In this document: positions 16,761-27,767 of the stretch, piece by piece
Layout: the number at the start of each line of letters is the position of its first letter
Position numbering within the stretch: the first letter of the stretch is position 1
Assembly: GCA_947502305.1 (NCBI GenBank)
Contig: CANMZA010000002.1
Span: 339,041 to 403,040, forward strand
Reading direction: 5' to 3'
Source: an uncultured Erythrobacter sp.
Lineage (GTDB): Bacteria > Pseudomonadota > Alphaproteobacteria > Sphingomonadales > Sphingomonadaceae
Length of the DNA: 64,000 bases
Notes under the pieces: model-generated
What the model was told of the DNA's origin: nothing
The model's input: only the letters and a program-made list of their open reading frames with translations
The model's database searches: none
Translations under genes and position numbers: made by a program

Positions 16761-18179
16761 TTACGGCACAGCTAGCTTAGGAGCCGCCTTCGCCGCATCA
16801 CGCAAACGCTTCGACCGGACCGCAGAAGGCGAAAGCTCCGTTTCGCGCGCGTCAGATGCAAATGCCCCGGCCACCGATTCGAGCCGTTTGACGTATGAAT
16901 TAAGCCCGATTTGAATACCGATAATCATCAGCATCACCGGTTGATAGGCGATCCCCTGAAAAAGGGCACCAACCAAATAGATTAGACTGGCCATTTGTAA
17001 TGCGGCAGCGAGCGGCGAAATCCAGGCCTCCGCCTCATCATCCGCCCCTTTCCAGCGGCGATAAATCCGCTCCATCTGAAACACGCCCAAACCGTGCAGC
17101 GTCAGCCAAATAATCAGACCGGGATAGCCTTGCTCGCCCAAAATCTCGAACAAAGCCGAATGGAACGCGCGTCCCTCATCGACGACTTCGCGATATTCAA
17201 CAGAAGTGGTGTTGCCGACCTCTTCGCGCACCGGCAGCGTGTACGTGAAACTGTTGGCGCGGTAGGAATCGAACCCGCCGCCAAAGGGATTGCGGCTGGC
17301 GTAATCCAGCGTCCATTGCCAAACCGCAACGCGGGTGGAGGCGCTTTCATCGCCGCCCGGCTGGGCGATTGTCGCCATGCGTTCATAATAGCTGGCCGGC
17401 AAAAACGGCAAAGCGGTTAAGCCCAAAACACCCGCCGCCGCGATAAAGGCAAAACGCTGTTTCGTGTAGCGCAGCAGCAGGATTGCCAGCGCCGCGATGC
17501 ACAAAAGGCCAGTGCGCGCCTCTGTCCCCACGGGGATCAGCAGGCTGGCGAAAATCAGGCCAACTGCGAACAGGCTGACGGTCCAATGCGGGCGGAAAAT
17601 CGTGCCATAGCGCGTAAACCACACGGTCAGCGGGATCAGCGCAATGGCAACCGTGGCCAAAGTCGAGCTTTCGTAGATCCCGCTATTATCCTGAACAAAG
17701 AATTTGAGATTGCCATAACCGCCCCCGCCGGAGACGATCTTTAATCCTGTGCCGATCACAATTGTTGCAATCGACAAAAGCAGGGTCAGCGCCAAAGCCT
17801 CAATCCGGGCGCGGGTCGTCACCGTGAGCGGTAAGAAAATCGCAAAGAGCAACGCCTTCCAAACCCAATCCCACTTTGTGACCGCCGATTCGGGAAAGGC
17901 TGAACCCTGTAACGTCCACCAGCAATAGACGAGCAAGATCAACATCAGGAATTGGCGCAAGGAAAAGCGCGAGCCTTCTTTGCGGTCGAGCAGCAACCAA
18001 CCGCCAAATGCCGCGGCAAAAGCGATCAGCGAAACCTGCAATTCGGTGATGATCGAATAACCGATCCGTTGCGGCGCAAGAATGTCGATATAGACATAGA
18101 GCAGCACCCAAAGAAACGGGCGGCGCAGACCCAGCATCAAAACGTAAGCGATGAAAGAGATAAAGACGAGATCGAGCAT
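16761..18179 (-). CDS. putative O-glycosylation ligase, exosortase A system-associated (Wzy-like)
   Basis: A 472-residue polytopic protein with about 10-12 hydrophobic segments, resembling the exosortase-A-associated O-antigen-ligase-like family (TIGR03097). Supporting features are the N-terminal LRRPFLWVLLYVYIDILAPQR pattern, the periplasmic loop with YYERMATIAQ and GGDESASTRVAVWQW, and NPFGGGFDSY with the following AFHSALFEILGEQGYPGL. The family is thought to transfer or polymerise glycans on PEP-CTERM exopolysaccharide systems. The start overlaps the stop of an 83-aa gene by one base, so the two are coupled. A related glycosyltransferase is divergent upstream. The exosortase itself and PEP-CTERM targets are not in the window. 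Confidence 0.87.
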   Translation of the reverse strand: MLDLVFISFIAYVLMLGLRRPFLWVLLYVYIDILAPQRIGYSIITELQVSLIAFAAAFGGWLLLDRKEGSRFSLRQFLMLILLVYCWWTLQGSAFPESAVTKWDWVWKALLFAIFLPLTVTTRARIEALALTLLLSIATIVIGTGLKIVSGGGGYGNLKFFVQDNSGIYESSTLATVAIALIPLTVWFTRYGTIFRPHWTVSLFAVGLIFASLLIPVGTEARTGLLCIAALAILLLRYTKQRFAFIAAAGVLGLTALPFLPASYYERMATIAQPGGDESASTRVAVWQWTLDYASRNPFGGGFDSYRANSFTYTLPVREEVGNTTSVEYREVVDEGRAFHSALFEILGEQGYPGLIIWLTLHGLGVFQMERIYRRWKGADDEAEAWISPLAAALQMASLIYLVGALFQGIAYQPVMLMIIGIQIGLNSYVKRLESVAGAFASDARETELSPSAVRSKRLRDAAKAAPKLAVP

Positions 18180-18430
18180 CAGCTGGCCCCGCCCTTTTGC
18201 GCCCGGTTTTTGGCCCGGTCTTTGGCTCGCTCTTGGTTTTGCTCGGAACCCTGCTCTTTGCGGCGGCGCGCGGCGCGTCCTGCGATTGTGCCCTCGGCGC
18301 GCTCCTCATCAACCTTATCGGCGAATTCTTGCAAACGCGGATCAACGTCCAATTCCTCGCGCATCACCAGCCGCAACAATGCGACAGCAAGCAGGCCGTG
18401 GCCAAGCGCAAGGGAGAGATAGTCAATCAT
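18179..18430 (-). CDS. small membrane-anchored hypothetical protein coupled to XrtA ligase
   Basis: An 83-residue protein with one N-terminal hydrophobic segment (DYLSLALGHGLLAVALLRLVM) followed by a charged, Glu-then-Lys/Arg-rich tail with many Gln and Ala that is probably disordered or helical in the cytoplasm. An open frame runs further upstream to 18541 but overlaps the divergent glycosyltransferase; ATG at 18430 leaves a 66-bp divergent promoter region. Its TGA shares a base with the ATG of the O-glycosylation ligase. I do not recognise a family. The coupling suggests an accessory role in the same glycan step. Confidence 0.65.
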   Translation of the reverse strand: MIDYLSLALGHGLLAVALLRLVMREELDVDPRLQEFADKVDEERAEGTIAGRAARRRKEQGSEQNQERAKDRAKNRAQKGGAS

Positions 18431-18496
18431 GTCTGATGCGCCATAGAGCCATGCGGTTGACGCGGCGTTAAGCACAATGGCGTTAAAGGCTGCGGC

Positions 18497-19786
18497 ATGA
18501 CACGCATTCTCCATGTCCTTGACCATTCGCTGCCACTGCATAGCGGCTACACTTTTCGCACGCGCGCCATCCTAAAAGCGCAGGAAGCCGCCGGGCTAGA
18601 GGTGCGCGGGATTACGTCTCAGCGGCACAATTTGGAGGCAGAGTGGGAACAAGCCCAGGAGGCCTTCGACGGTCTGACATTCCACCGCACCGCAGGCACA
18701 CCCAGCGGCCCGGTCATGGTCAGCGAATTTCGCGAAATGGCGGCGCTGTCTGCCTCGATCCAAGAATTGGCCAAGACATGGCGGCCTGACGTCATTCACG
18801 CCCATTCGCCCGCTTTGAATGGCGGCGGAGCATTGAGAGCGGCGCGGGCATTGGGCATACCGATCGTCTATGAAATTCGCGCCTTTTGGGAGGACGCCGC
18901 CGTCGGCAATCGCACAGGCAGCGAAGGGTCCGCCAAATATCGCCTCACCCGCAGTCTAGAAACACAAGTGGCCAGCCGCGTCGATGCCTTGTTCACTATC
19001 TGTCAGGGGCTCCGCGATGATTTGATCACGCGCGGCATTCCTGCGGGTAAGATTGGCGTGATGCCAAATGGCGTTGACCTCACTCTGTTCGGCGATCCGC
19101 CGCCGCGCGATGATGCGTTGGGCGCGGAACTTGGCCTTAAACCCGGCGATCCGGTGGTCGGCTATATCGGCAGTTTTTATGATTACGAAGGGGTCGATGA
19201 TCTGATCGCGGCCATGCCGATCCTCAATGAAACGCATCCCGGTGCGCGGTTGCTGCTGGTCGGCGCGGGGGAGATGGACGCAGAATGGCGCGCCGCCGCC
19301 GCAAAATTGCCCGATCCCGGCGCGGTGATCTTTACAGGCCGCGTGCCGCATAAAGAGGTGGAGCGGTATTATTCGCTGATCGATGTGCTTGCATATCCGC
19401 GCAAACATTCGCGCCTCACGGATCTTGTCACGCCGCTCAAACCGCTAGAGGCGATGGCGCAGCGGCGCATTGTCGCCGCCTCTGATGTTGGCGGCCACCG
19501 CGAACTCATCACGCATGGCGAAACCGGCTATCTCTTCCCACCAGACAACCCCGCAGCCTGCGCCGCAGCCTTGGCAGAAATGTTCGATGCACGCGGGGCA
19601 TGGGACGCGGTCCGCGCGCGCGGCGTCGAACATGTGAAAGCTCGCCATGATTGGCATGCGAATGTGCAGCGTTATCTCGCTGTTTACCATCTCTTGCTAG
19701 CAGATCTTAGTCACGGGGGCGGCCATGGGTTTGAACACGCGTTCAACCATGTGCCTGAACCGGACAAACAGGGTTTGCGAGCCTAG
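18497..19786 (+). CDS. glycosyltransferase family 4, exosortase A system-associated
   Basis: A 429-residue GT4 enzyme with two Rossmann-type halves. The N-terminus ILHVLDHSLPLHSGYTFRT is characteristic of the exosortase-A-associated glycosyltransferase family (TIGR04063). The acceptor side includes DVIHAHSPALNGGGALRAAR. The nucleotide-sugar side has GYIGSFYDYEGVDDLI and the EX7E-like segment PLKPLEAMAQRRIVAASDVGG followed by HGETGYLF. It is cytoplasmic and likely builds the exopolysaccharide repeat unit that the neighbouring ligase handles. The last 30 residues are His-rich and not part of the fold. It is divergent from the ligase pair with a 66-bp shared promoter region. Confidence 0.9.
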   Translation: MTRILHVLDHSLPLHSGYTFRTRAILKAQEAAGLEVRGITSQRHNLEAEWEQAQEAFDGLTFHRTAGTPSGPVMVSEFREMAALSASIQELAKTWRPDVIHAHSPALNGGGALRAARALGIPIVYEIRAFWEDAAVGNRTGSEGSAKYRLTRSLETQVASRVDALFTICQGLRDDLITRGIPAGKIGVMPNGVDLTLFGDPPPRDDALGAELGLKPGDPVVGYIGSFYDYEGVDDLIAAMPILNETHPGARLLLVGAGEMDAEWRAAAAKLPDPGAVIFTGRVPHKEVERYYSLIDVLAYPRKHSRLTDLVTPLKPLEAMAQRRIVAASDVGGHRELITHGETGYLFPPDNPAACAAALAEMFDARGAWDAVRARGVEHVKARHDWHANVQRYLAVYHLLLADLSHGGGHGFEHAFNHVPEPDKQGLRA

Positions 19787-19849
19787 GGAAAAACGCCCCC
19801 TTGGCCCGGATAGAACAAAGATCGGCGCTAAAATTCTGCTAGGGGCACC

Positions 19850-21184
19850 ATGCGGCTGAGACAATATTTCGAGCAAGAGCAAAAACCGCGCAGCACGCAG
19901 CGCGTGCGCTCAAAAAACACGCCGCAATCGGTCCTGTTTAAGGTTGCCGCGCACACATCATTTGTGCCGATGGTCAGCGCTTGGGGCGCCGCTTTGCTTG
20001 GTCTTAGCGTCGTCGTTTTGCCCGGCGGAACCGTTTCACAGATTGCCGCGCCGATTGGGTTGGACGTGCTTGGCGGATCGGTAAAATTTGTTTTTGCAGG
20101 TGTTGCCGCCTTGCTCGGCGGAGGGCTCGCTTTCGTCATCGCCAATGCTCTGCATGCTCGGGCGCGGCGGTCGGTCAAGCCGGTCTCCATCGTCTCCAAT
20201 GTGACGTCCCGCCGCGTTCGCCCGATCAACCCCGCCGCCGAACTGGGCAGCGACAGCCTCGATGCGCCAATCGACAAAATGCCTTTCGGCAGCGAAGAAG
20301 AGCGCACCGAAGACGGCGAATTTGAAGAATTGTCAGGCGAAGATTTTGATGCGTTAGATGATACGTCCGAGCCGCAGCCGACCTTAGGCGAATTGGCTCA
20401 GCGCGGGTATGACATCGAAGCACCAGAGGAAGATGCGGCCGACCAAGGTTTCACCCGCAGCGCCTTTAAAATGGCTCTGATCGAAACCTGCGAAGGCGCA
20501 ACATGCGAGGCCGCTCCAGCGGAGAAACCCGCCGCCGAAACAGCCCCAGTCCCAGAGCAAGCGCCAGAATTGGCCGCAAAACAGCCACTTGGCCGCCCCG
20601 CCTCTAGCGCAGCAAGCACGGGGAATTCGTGGAGCCTGACGCAATTCACGCCAGAAAAGACCCCCGAAGCACCCAAGAACCCAGAAACCGCCCCGCTCGC
20701 TGAAAAGCCGCGTGCGCTGGATCTGGCTGAATTTGCCGAGCTTCCGGGTCGAAACGGTGTTTGGGTGGAAGAAGAAACGCCCGAAGCACCGGCACCACAA
20801 GCCGCCACGCCGCAAGCTGCCACGCCGAAACCGCGCGCGGTTCCCGATGCGATTAACCCGGCCCCCGTGGGTGCTTTGGAAAAATTGCGACAAACGCCAA
20901 CGCAAGACTTGAGCCTTGTGCAGATGGTCGAACGGTTTGCGGGCGCTTTGCATGATCATCAACAGGCGGAACGATCGCGCCTGCCGAAAAACGGCGTAGG
21001 CCGCGATGCGGCGTTGGCAGAGGCTTTGAAAGCACTGACCCTGTTCACCGAACGCGGATTTGATCAGCCAAATGTTTCAAATGTCCCTGCCTCAAACCAC
21101 GCCAATGAGACGGAATTGGGCCAGACCGAGCGTGAATTGCGCGACGCGCTTGCCAAATTGCAAAATTTGCGCGGTGCTGCTTGA
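19850..21184 (+). CDS. hypothetical protein with two TM helices and long acidic Pro/Ala-rich region
   Basis: A 444-residue protein I do not recognise. A basic N-terminal 30 residues precede two hydrophobic segments (about 40-60 and 72-98, FVFAGVAALLGGGLAFVIA). A long cytoplasmic-type region follows, rich in Glu, Pro and Ala, including the repeat QAATPQAATP. The C-terminus (about 345-444) looks folded and helical, with LSLVQMVERFAGALHDHQQAER and a terminal heptad-like TERELRDALAKLQNLR. The architecture resembles a membrane tether with a flexible linker. The ATG at 19850 lies 63 bp after the glycosyltransferase stop, so it may be co-transcribed. GC-rich codon use is normal, so it is likely a real gene. 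Confidence 0.8.
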   Translation: MRLRQYFEQEQKPRSTQRVRSKNTPQSVLFKVAAHTSFVPMVSAWGAALLGLSVVVLPGGTVSQIAAPIGLDVLGGSVKFVFAGVAALLGGGLAFVIANALHARARRSVKPVSIVSNVTSRRVRPINPAAELGSDSLDAPIDKMPFGSEEERTEDGEFEELSGEDFDALDDTSEPQPTLGELAQRGYDIEAPEEDAADQGFTRSAFKMALIETCEGATCEAAPAEKPAAETAPVPEQAPELAAKQPLGRPASSAASTGNSWSLTQFTPEKTPEAPKNPETAPLAEKPRALDLAEFAELPGRNGVWVEEETPEAPAPQAATPQAATPKPRAVPDAINPAPVGALEKLRQTPTQDLSLVQMVERFAGALHDHQQAERSRLPKNGVGRDAALAEALKALTLFTERGFDQPNVSNVPASNHANETELGQTERELRDALAKLQNLRGAA

Positions 21185-21497
21185 TCTGGACCTGATTACG
21201 GCCTGATCGTGCCCAAAGCCGGCAAAATCGCGTGAAAACGCCCAAAATCACCGACAAACTAGAGCTCTGCGTAATCAAACTAAAGGCAGGCTTTGCGTTC
21301 CTGTAATAATACTGCGCGCTTCGCGGTTGCAAAATCGCGTTTGCGTCGGCAAAGGAGAGGCGAACGAAGCGCGGTCCTGACCGTTGAGCATTCCCACAGG
21401 GAAACTCATGGTTACGGTGCGCTCGCCATCTACGCCGCTGCTGCGATCCGTCAAACGGCCTCGCGGTATGGGCATCTGACAGAACGGAAAGCCATCC
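21185..21497. other. 313-bp intergenic region upstream of gltB
   Basis: No convincing gene is seen here; an 82-codon open frame at 21293-21541 runs into gltB out of frame and has basic, low-quality composition. The region probably holds the gltBD promoter. The stretch TTGCGT followed by TAATAAT near 21293-21310 is AT-rich but its spacing is too short to call a promoter. An NtrC or Lrp site was not recognised. Confidence 0.5.
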
Positions 21498-24400
21498 ATG
21501 GGATATCCCAATTCCCAGGGTCTATACGACCCCGCCAATGAACATGACGCCTGCGGAGTGGGCATGGTCGCCCATATTAAAGGCGAACGTAGCCACACAA
21601 TCGTCGAACAATCGCTGGAAATTCTAGCGAAGCTCGATCATCGCGGCGCGGTGGGGGCCGATCCGTTGCTGGGTGATGGCGCGGGATTGTTGATGCAAAT
21701 TCCCGATGCACTGATTCGCCGCTGGGCCGAGGATCATGGCCATGATCTGCCAGCGCCGGGGCATTATGCGGTCGCGATGTGCTTTATGCCGCAAGACGAG
21801 GCCGCCCGCGCCTTTGTCGCAGACCGGTTTGCCGCATTGTCGGAAAAAGAGGGGCAAAGCCTAATCGGGTGGCGCGATGTGCCCACATCTCAAGACGGTT
21901 TGGGCGATGCGGTGATCGCATCCATGCCCGTAATTCAACAAGCGATCATCACGCGCGGGGCAAGCTGCGCCGATCAAGATGCGTTTGAGCGCAAATTGCT
22001 GGCGATCCGCAAGCAAACGCTGAACCCGCTTGCCAAATTGGCGGTAAAACACGATCTGCCGGGCGTGGTGGACACGTATATGCCCAGCGTATCCAGCCGA
22101 ACCATCGTTTACAAAGGTCTGTTGCTGGCGACGCAGGTGCAAAGTTTTTACAATGATTTGCGCGATCCTGAATGCATCAGTGCCTTTGGTCTGGTGCACC
22201 AACGTTTCTCCACCAACACCTTCCCCAGCTGGAAATTGGCGCACCCATTCCGCTTCATCGCGCATAATGGTGAGATCAACACCAATCGCGGCAATGTAAA
22301 TTGGATGAATGCCCGCCGCCGGACCATGGAAAGCGATTTGCTCGGTCCGGATCTCGATAAAATGTGGCCGATCATCCCGCATGGGCAATCGGACACGGCG
22401 TGTCTTGATAACGCGCTCGAATTGCTTCTGGCGGGCGGATACAGCCTCGCCCACGCTATGATGATGCTGATCCCAGAGGCATGGAATGGCAATGATCTGA
22501 TGGACCCGGAACGCCGGGCATTTTACGAATATCACGCCGCGCTGATGGAACCGTGGGACGGCCCTGCCGCTGTGTGCTTCACCGATGGCCGCCAAATCGG
22601 CGCAACCTTGGATCGCAACGGCCTGCGCCCAGCGCGTTTTTGTGTCACCAAAGATGACGTGGTGTGCTTGGCTTCCGAAAGCGGCGTTTTGCCGTTTGCG
22701 GAGGAAGACATCACCCGCAAATGGCGCTTGCAACCGGGCAAGATGCTGCTGATCGATCTGGAACAGGGCCGCATCATTGAGGATGCTGAGCTGAAAGCCG
22801 ATCTGACCCGTTCCGAACCCTATGCCAAATGGCTGGAAGAAGCGCAGTTCAAGCTCGCCGATATTCGCGATATTGAGCCAGAATTGTCCGAAGTGGCCGA
22901 GCATTCAACGACATTGCTCGAACGCCAGCAAGCCTTTGGCTACACACAAGAAGACATCTCCCGCTTCCTTGAACCGATGGCGGTGAAGGGCGACGATCCA
23001 ATCGGCTCAATGGGAACAGATACCCCGATTGCGGTGCTGTCGGATAAAGCGCGGCTGCTCTACGATTATTTCAAACAGAATTTCGCGCAGGTCACCAATC
23101 CGCCGATTGATCCGATCCGCGAAGAATTGGTGATGAGCCTGCTGTCGATGATCGGCCCGCGTCCCAATCTGTTGGGGCATCAGGCCGGAACGCACAAACG
23201 GTTGGAGGTTGAGCAACCGATCCTCACCAATGAAGACCTCGCCAAAATCCGCTCAGTCGAAGCGGTTCTCGATGGCGCGTTCCGGTGCGAGACTATCGAC
23301 ATCACTTGGGATGCTTCGGCTGGGCCTGAGGGTCTGGAGCAGGCACTGAAGGAAATGTGCTGGGCCGCGACGGAAGCGGTGTTGCAGGATCAAAACATCC
23401 TCGTCCTGTCCGACCGTGCGCAAAGCGAAGACCGCATTGCCATGCCTGCTTTGCTGGCGACGGCGGCGGTGCATCATCATTTGGTGCGCCAAGGTTTGCG
23501 GATGCAAACCGGCCTTGTGATCGAAACCGGCGAAGCGCGCGAAGTGCACCATTTCTGCGTGCTCGCGGGTTACGGTGCAGAGGCGATCAACCCTTATGTG
23601 GCGTTTGAAACGCTGGAAGACATTCGTGCGCGCAAACATACCGATATTGCGCCGGAACAGGTTGAGCAAAATTACATCAAGGCCATCGGTAAGGGCATCC
23701 GCAAGGTCATGTCCAAAATGGGCATCTCAACCTATCAATCCTATTGCGGGGCGCAGATTTTTGACGCGGTCGGGCTCTCCACAGCCTTCGTCGACACCTA
23801 TTTCACGGGCACCGCGACCACGATTGAGGGCGCGGGTTTGGCCGAAGTCGCCGAAGAAAGCGTGCGCCGCCATGCGCAGGCTTACGGTGACAATCCGCTC
23901 TATAAAGGCATGCTCGATGTTGGCGGAATCTACCAATATCGTCTGCGCGGGGAGGAGCACGCTTGGACTCCGGAAAATGTCGCGCAATTGCAGCATGCCG
24001 TGCGCGCCAATGATGGCAAAGGCGATGCGTCCAATTACGAAGAATTCGCCAAATCAGTGAATGAGCAGTCCGAGCGGCTGCTGACCATTCGCGGGTTGCT
24101 TGAATTTAAGAACGCGGATGACGCGATCCCATTGGAAGAGGTCGAACCCGCCAGCGAAATCGTCAAACGCTTTAGCACCGGCGCAATGAGCCTTGGTTCG
24201 ATCAGCCACGAGGCGCATTCGACCATGGCGCTGGCGATGAACCGTATTGGCGGGCGTTCAAACACCGGCGAAGGGGGCGAAGAACCGTTCCGCTTCACGC
24301 CGATGGAAAATGGCGATTCGATGCGCAGCCGGATCAAACAAGTCGCATCGGGACGCTTTGGCGTCACCACCGAATATCTGGTCAATTCCGACGATATTCA

Positions 24401-26162
24401 GATCAAAATGGCGCAAGGTGCAAAACCTGGCGAGGGCGGGCAATTGCCCGGTCATAAAGTCGATAAACGCATCGGCGCGGTCCGGCATTCGACGCCGGGT
24501 GTGGGGCTGATCTCGCCGCCGCCGCATCATGATATTTATTCAATCGAAGATTTGGCTCAGCTGATCCACGATCTCAAAAACGTCAACACCGGCGCGCGGA
24601 TCTCGGTCAAGCTCGTCTCTGAAGTCGGCGTCGGCACGGTTGCGGCGGGTGTGTCCAAAGCGCGCGCGGATCACGTTACGATCTCTGGCTATGATGGCGG
24701 CACTGGCGCTTCGCCGTTGACGTCGCTGACGCATGCCGGTTCGCCTTGGGAAATCGGTCTGGCCGAAACGCAGCAAACCTTGCTGCTCAATGATCTGCGC
24801 AGCCGCATTGCCGTACAGGTCGATGGCGGGTTGCGCACGGGCCGCGATGTCGCAATTGGCGCTTTGCTGGGCGCGGATGAGTTCGGCTTTGCCACCGCGC
24901 CATTGATCGCGGCCGGGTGCATTATGATGCGCAAATGCCATCTCAACACTTGCCCCGTTGGCGTCGCCACACAGGATCCTGTCTTGCGCGCACGCTTTAC
25001 CGGGCAACCAGAACATGTCGTCAATTACATGTTCTTCGTCGCCGAAGAATTGCGCGGGATCATGGCCGAAATGGGCTTCCGCACGGTTGAGGAAATGGTG
25101 GGCCGGGTCGACCGCCTCGATATGACCCGCATGCACCGCCATTGGAAAGCGCGCGGCATCAACCTCACCCGGTTGCTGCACAAAGTTGAATTGGAAGAAG
25201 GCCAAGCCTTGCACCAAACGGGCGTGCAGGATCACGGTCTGGCCGCGGCGCTCGACAATGCTCTGATCGCCGATAGCGGCGAGGCAATCGCGGCAAAGAC
25301 CCCGGTTCAGCTGGATTACGATGTCCGCAATGTAAACCGCACGGTCGGTACCATGTTGTCGGGCGAAATCGCCAAGGCGCACGGCCATGAAGGCTTGCCC
25401 GCCGATACGATCCGCGTGAATCTCACCGGGGTTGCGGGCCAAAGTTTTGGCGCATGGCTCGCGCATGGTGTGACGCTCGATTTGGTGGGCGATGCCAATG
25501 ATTATGTCGGCAAGGGATTGTCTGGCGGGCGTATTATCGTGCGCCCACCGGAAAACGCCCCGCGCAATTCCAATGAGAACATCATCGTCGGCAACACCGT
25601 TCTGTATGGCGCAATCGCAGGAGAAGCCTATTTCAGCGGCGTCGCAGGCGAACGGTTTGCGGTGCGCAATTCCGGCGCCATTGCTGTGGTCGAAGGCGCA
25701 GGGGATCATGCCTGCGAATATATGACCGGCGGCGTGGTGGTCGTGCTGGGAGAAACGGGCCGCAATTTTGCCGCGGGCATGAGCGGCGGGATCGCCTATG
25801 TTTACGACCCCGAGGGTAAATTCGGCACCCGCGTAAACCATGCGCAAGTTGAGCTGGGACCGGTTTCTGGCGAAGCAGACACCGACGAAGGCACCGAAGA
25901 AGGCACCGGCCGCCCCGTGCAACGCGGCAGTTCGGTCCGCGATTTCGGAATGGGCGATATGCTGCGTCACGACGCAGAGCGTTTGCGCATCTTGATAGAG
26001 CGGCATCAACTTCACACCGGCAGCGCGGTAGCAGGCGAATTGCTGGCCGATTGGGACGCCGCCTTGGGCCGGTTCGTCAAAGTGATGCCGACAGATTATA
26101 AAAACGCATTGCAGGCGATGGCCGCAGAGCGCGAAGAAGCCGCCTCAGTTGCGGCGGAATAA
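21498..26162 (+). CDS. gltB: glutamate synthase (NADPH) large subunit
   Basis: The alpha subunit of GOGAT, 1554 residues, which makes glutamate from glutamine and 2-oxoglutarate. The class II glutaminase domain starts at Cys19 ([11 protein letters not shown]), so an 18-residue propeptide is probably removed. The central and FMN domains follow, with [15 protein letters not shown] and [15 protein letters not shown]. The 3Fe-4S ligands are at about Cys1141, Cys1147 and Cys1152 in [15 protein letters not shown]. The C-terminal glycine-rich beta-helix is present ([23 protein letters not shown]). An acidic insert with repeated Gly-Thr-Glu/Asp steps lies at about 25876-25911. The small subunit gene follows at 24 bp. 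Confidence 0.98.
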   Translation: MGYPNSQGLYDPANEHDACGVGMVAHIKGERSHTIVEQSLEILAKLDHRGAVGADPLLGDGAGLLMQIPDALIRRWAEDHGHDLPAPGHYAVAMCFMPQDEAARAFVADRFAALSEKEGQSLIGWRDVPTSQDGLGDAVIASMPVIQQAIITRGASCADQDAFERKLLAIRKQTLNPLAKLAVKHDLPGVVDTYMPSVSSRTIVYKGLLLATQVQSFYNDLRDPECISAFGLVHQRFSTNTFPSWKLAHPFRFIAHNGEINTNRGNVNWMNARRRTMESDLLGPDLDKMWPIIPHGQSDTACLDNALELLLAGGYSLAHAMMMLIPEAWNGNDLMDPERRAFYEYHAALMEPWDGPAAVCFTDGRQIGATLDRNGLRPARFCVTKDDVVCLASESGVLPFAEEDITRKWRLQPGKMLLIDLEQGRIIEDAELKADLTRSEPYAKWLEEAQFKLADIRDIEPELSEVAEHSTTLLERQQAFGYTQEDISRFLEPMAVKGDDPIGSMGTDTPIAVLSDKARLLYDYFKQNFAQVTNPPIDPIREELVMSLLSMIGPRPNLLGHQAGTHKRLEVEQPILTNEDLAKIRSVEAVLDGAFRCETIDITWDASAGPEGLEQALKEMCWAATEAVLQDQNILVLSDRAQSEDRIAMPALLATAAVHHHLVRQGLRMQTGLVIETGEAREVHHFCVLAGYGAEAINPYVAFETLEDIRARKHTDIAPEQVEQNYIKAIGKGIRKVMSKMGISTYQSYCGAQIFDAVGLSTAFVDTYFTGTATTIEGAGLAEVAEESVRRHAQAYGDNPLYKGMLDVGGIYQYRLRGEEHAWTPENVAQLQHAVRANDGKGDASNYEEFAKSVNEQSERLLTIRGLLEFKNADDAIPLEEVEPASEIVKRFSTGAMSLGSISHEAHSTMALAMNRIGGRSNTGEGGEEPFRFTPMENGDSMRSRIKQVASGRFGVTTEYLVNSDDIQIKMAQGAKPGEGGQLPGHKVDKRIGAVRHSTPGVGLISPPPHHDIYSIEDLAQLIHDLKNVNTGARISVKLVSEVGVGTVAAGVSKARADHVTISGYDGGTGASPLTSLTHAGSPWEIGLAETQQTLLLNDLRSRIAVQVDGGLRTGRDVAIGALLGADEFGFATAPLIAAGCIMMRKCHLNTCPVGVATQDPVLRARFTGQPEHVVNYMFFVAEELRGIMAEMGFRTVEEMVGRVDRLDMTRMHRHWKARGINLTRLLHKVELEEGQALHQTGVQDHGLAAALDNALIADSGEAIAAKTPVQLDYDVRNVNRTVGTMLSGEIAKAHGHEGLPADTIRVNLTGVAGQSFGAWLAHGVTLDLVGDANDYVGKGLSGGRIIVRPPENAPRNSNENIIVGNTVLYGAIAGEAYFSGVAGERFAVRNSGAIAVVEGAGDHACEYMTGGVVVVLGETGRNFAAGMSGGIAYVYDPEGKFGTRVNHAQVELGPVSGEADTDEGTEEGTGRPVQRGSSVRDFGMGDMLRHDAERLRILIERHQLHTGSAVAGELLADWDAALGRFVKVMPTDYKNALQAMAAEREEAASVAAE

Positions 26163-26185
26163 GGGTAAGCAGATGGGCAAAGATA

Positions 26186-27622
26186 ATGGGTAACGATCGG
26201 GGATTTCTCGAACTGGATCGGCGCGAACGCGATTATCTCGATCCGAAAGAACGCCTGGGCAATTACCGCGAATTCGTGGTGCAACCCAGCGACGAAGTGC
26301 TTTCCGCGCAAGCCTCGCGCTGCATGGATTGCGGCATTCCTTATTGCCACAATGGTTGCCCGGTGAACAACATGATCCCGGACTGGAACCATCTGGTCTA
26401 TGAGAATGATTGGAAAAACGCGCTCGACGTGCTGCATTCCACCAACAATTTCCCCGAATTTACTGGCCGCATTTGCCCCGCCCCCTGCGAGGCGTCTTGC
26501 ACGCTCAACATTGTTGACCAACCGGTGACGATCAAATCCATCGAAGCCGCGATTATTGACCGCGGTTGGGAAGAAGGTTGGGTCACACCGCAAATTCCTC
26601 AGAAAAAGACCGGCAAATCCGTCGCGGTCATCGGCTCCGGCCCTGCGGGCATGGCCTGCGCCCAACAATTGGCGCGCGCCGGTCATTCGGTGACTTTGTT
26701 TGAGAAAAGCGACCGGGTCGGCGGATTGCTGCGCTATGGCATCCCTGATTTTAAGATGGAGAAGAACCTGATCTCGCGCCGCTGCATCCAGATGGAAGCA
26801 GAAGGGGTGGAGTTCCGGACCAGCAAAGAAGTCGGCGTCGATGTCTCGTTTAAAAGTTTGGAAGAAAACTTTGACGCGATCGTGTTGTCTGGCGGCGCAG
26901 AAGATGCACGCGGATTGGCGATCCCCGGCGCAGAGCTCAACGGTGTGCGTTTGGCGATGGAATTCCTGACGCAGCAGAACAAACGCAATGCGGGCGACGT
27001 AGAAGAACGCGCCGCACCGCGCGGAACCTTGAAAGCCACCGGCAAACATGTCGTCGTGATCGGCGGCGGCGATACTGGCAGCGATTGCGTCGGAACCTCA
27101 AACCGGCAAGGCGCAGCCAGCGTCACACAGCTGGAAATTATGCCTAAGCCGCCAGAAAAAGAGGACAAGGCGATGACGTGGCCGAATTGGCCGCTGAAAC
27201 TGCGCACGTCCTCCAGCCATGAAGAAGGCGTTGAGCGCGATTGGGCGGTTCTGACCAAACGGGTCGTGGGCGACGGCGAAAATGTCACCGGGCTGGAATG
27301 TGTGCGGGTTGAATGGGCCGAAGGCGGCATGCAGGAAATCGCCGGTAGCGAATTCACTATTCCCGCTGATTTGATCTTCCTCGCAATGGGTTTTGTCGGG
27401 CCGAAGAAAGCGGGCTTGCTCGAACAGGCAGGCGTTGAATTGACGGATCGCGGCAATGTTGATGCGAACACCGACAATTACGCCACCAGCGCAGATAATG
27501 TCTTTGCTTGCGGTGATATGCGGCGCGGCCAAAGCCTCGTCGTCTGGGCCATTCGCGAAGGGCGCCAGTGTGCGCGCGCCGTCGATGAAGCCTTGATGGG
27601 CGTGTCTGAATTGCCACGATAA
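26186..27622 (+). CDS. gltD: glutamate synthase small subunit
   Basis: The beta subunit of GOGAT, 478 residues, which takes electrons from NADPH and passes them through FAD and 4Fe-4S clusters to GltB. The cluster ligands are Cys46, Cys49, Cys54 and Cys58 ([14 protein letters not shown]) with a second set at Cys97, Cys101 and Cys105. The FAD motif is [12 protein letters not shown] at about 148-159 and the NADPH motif is [14 protein letters not shown]. The start at 26186 is chosen because the nearby ATG at 26173 reads only six codons before a stop. It closes a two-gene operon; no clear terminator follows. Confidence 0.97.
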   Translation: MGNDRGFLELDRRERDYLDPKERLGNYREFVVQPSDEVLSAQASRCMDCGIPYCHNGCPVNNMIPDWNHLVYENDWKNALDVLHSTNNFPEFTGRICPAPCEASCTLNIVDQPVTIKSIEAAIIDRGWEEGWVTPQIPQKKTGKSVAVIGSGPAGMACAQQLARAGHSVTLFEKSDRVGGLLRYGIPDFKMEKNLISRRCIQMEAEGVEFRTSKEVGVDVSFKSLEENFDAIVLSGGAEDARGLAIPGAELNGVRLAMEFLTQQNKRNAGDVEERAAPRGTLKATGKHVVVIGGGDTGSDCVGTSNRQGAASVTQLEIMPKPPEKEDKAMTWPNWPLKLRTSSSHEEGVERDWAVLTKRVVGDGENVTGLECVRVEWAEGGMQEIAGSEFTIPADLIFLAMGFVGPKKAGLLEQAGVELTDRGNVDANTDNYATSADNVFACGDMRRGQSLVVWAIREGRQCARAVDEALMGVSELPR

Positions 27623-27767
27623 AACGGGCTGCGCATTGGCGTTTCGATGTCACAAGTCGGCGGCTAAGATCGTGTAAACATATGCATCCTATTGACCGGC
27701 GCTCACGCGGGTGGTTCATCTGCTCGCATCCAAAGATGCGCACGGCATATCCCGGTTTGGATTGCCG

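Noticed and set aside
19690-19786. VPEP near the C-terminus of the glycosyltransferase
   Set aside because: A PEP-CTERM signal needs a TM helix and basic end after the motif; none follows, so it is not a sorting signal.
24540-26015. 491-codon open frame on the minus strand
   Set aside because: Antisense to gltB, whose reading is certain; composition is that of a shadow frame.
26173-26193. Six-codon ORF upstream of gltD
   Set aside because: Too short to support, and best explained as a chance ATG next to the real start.
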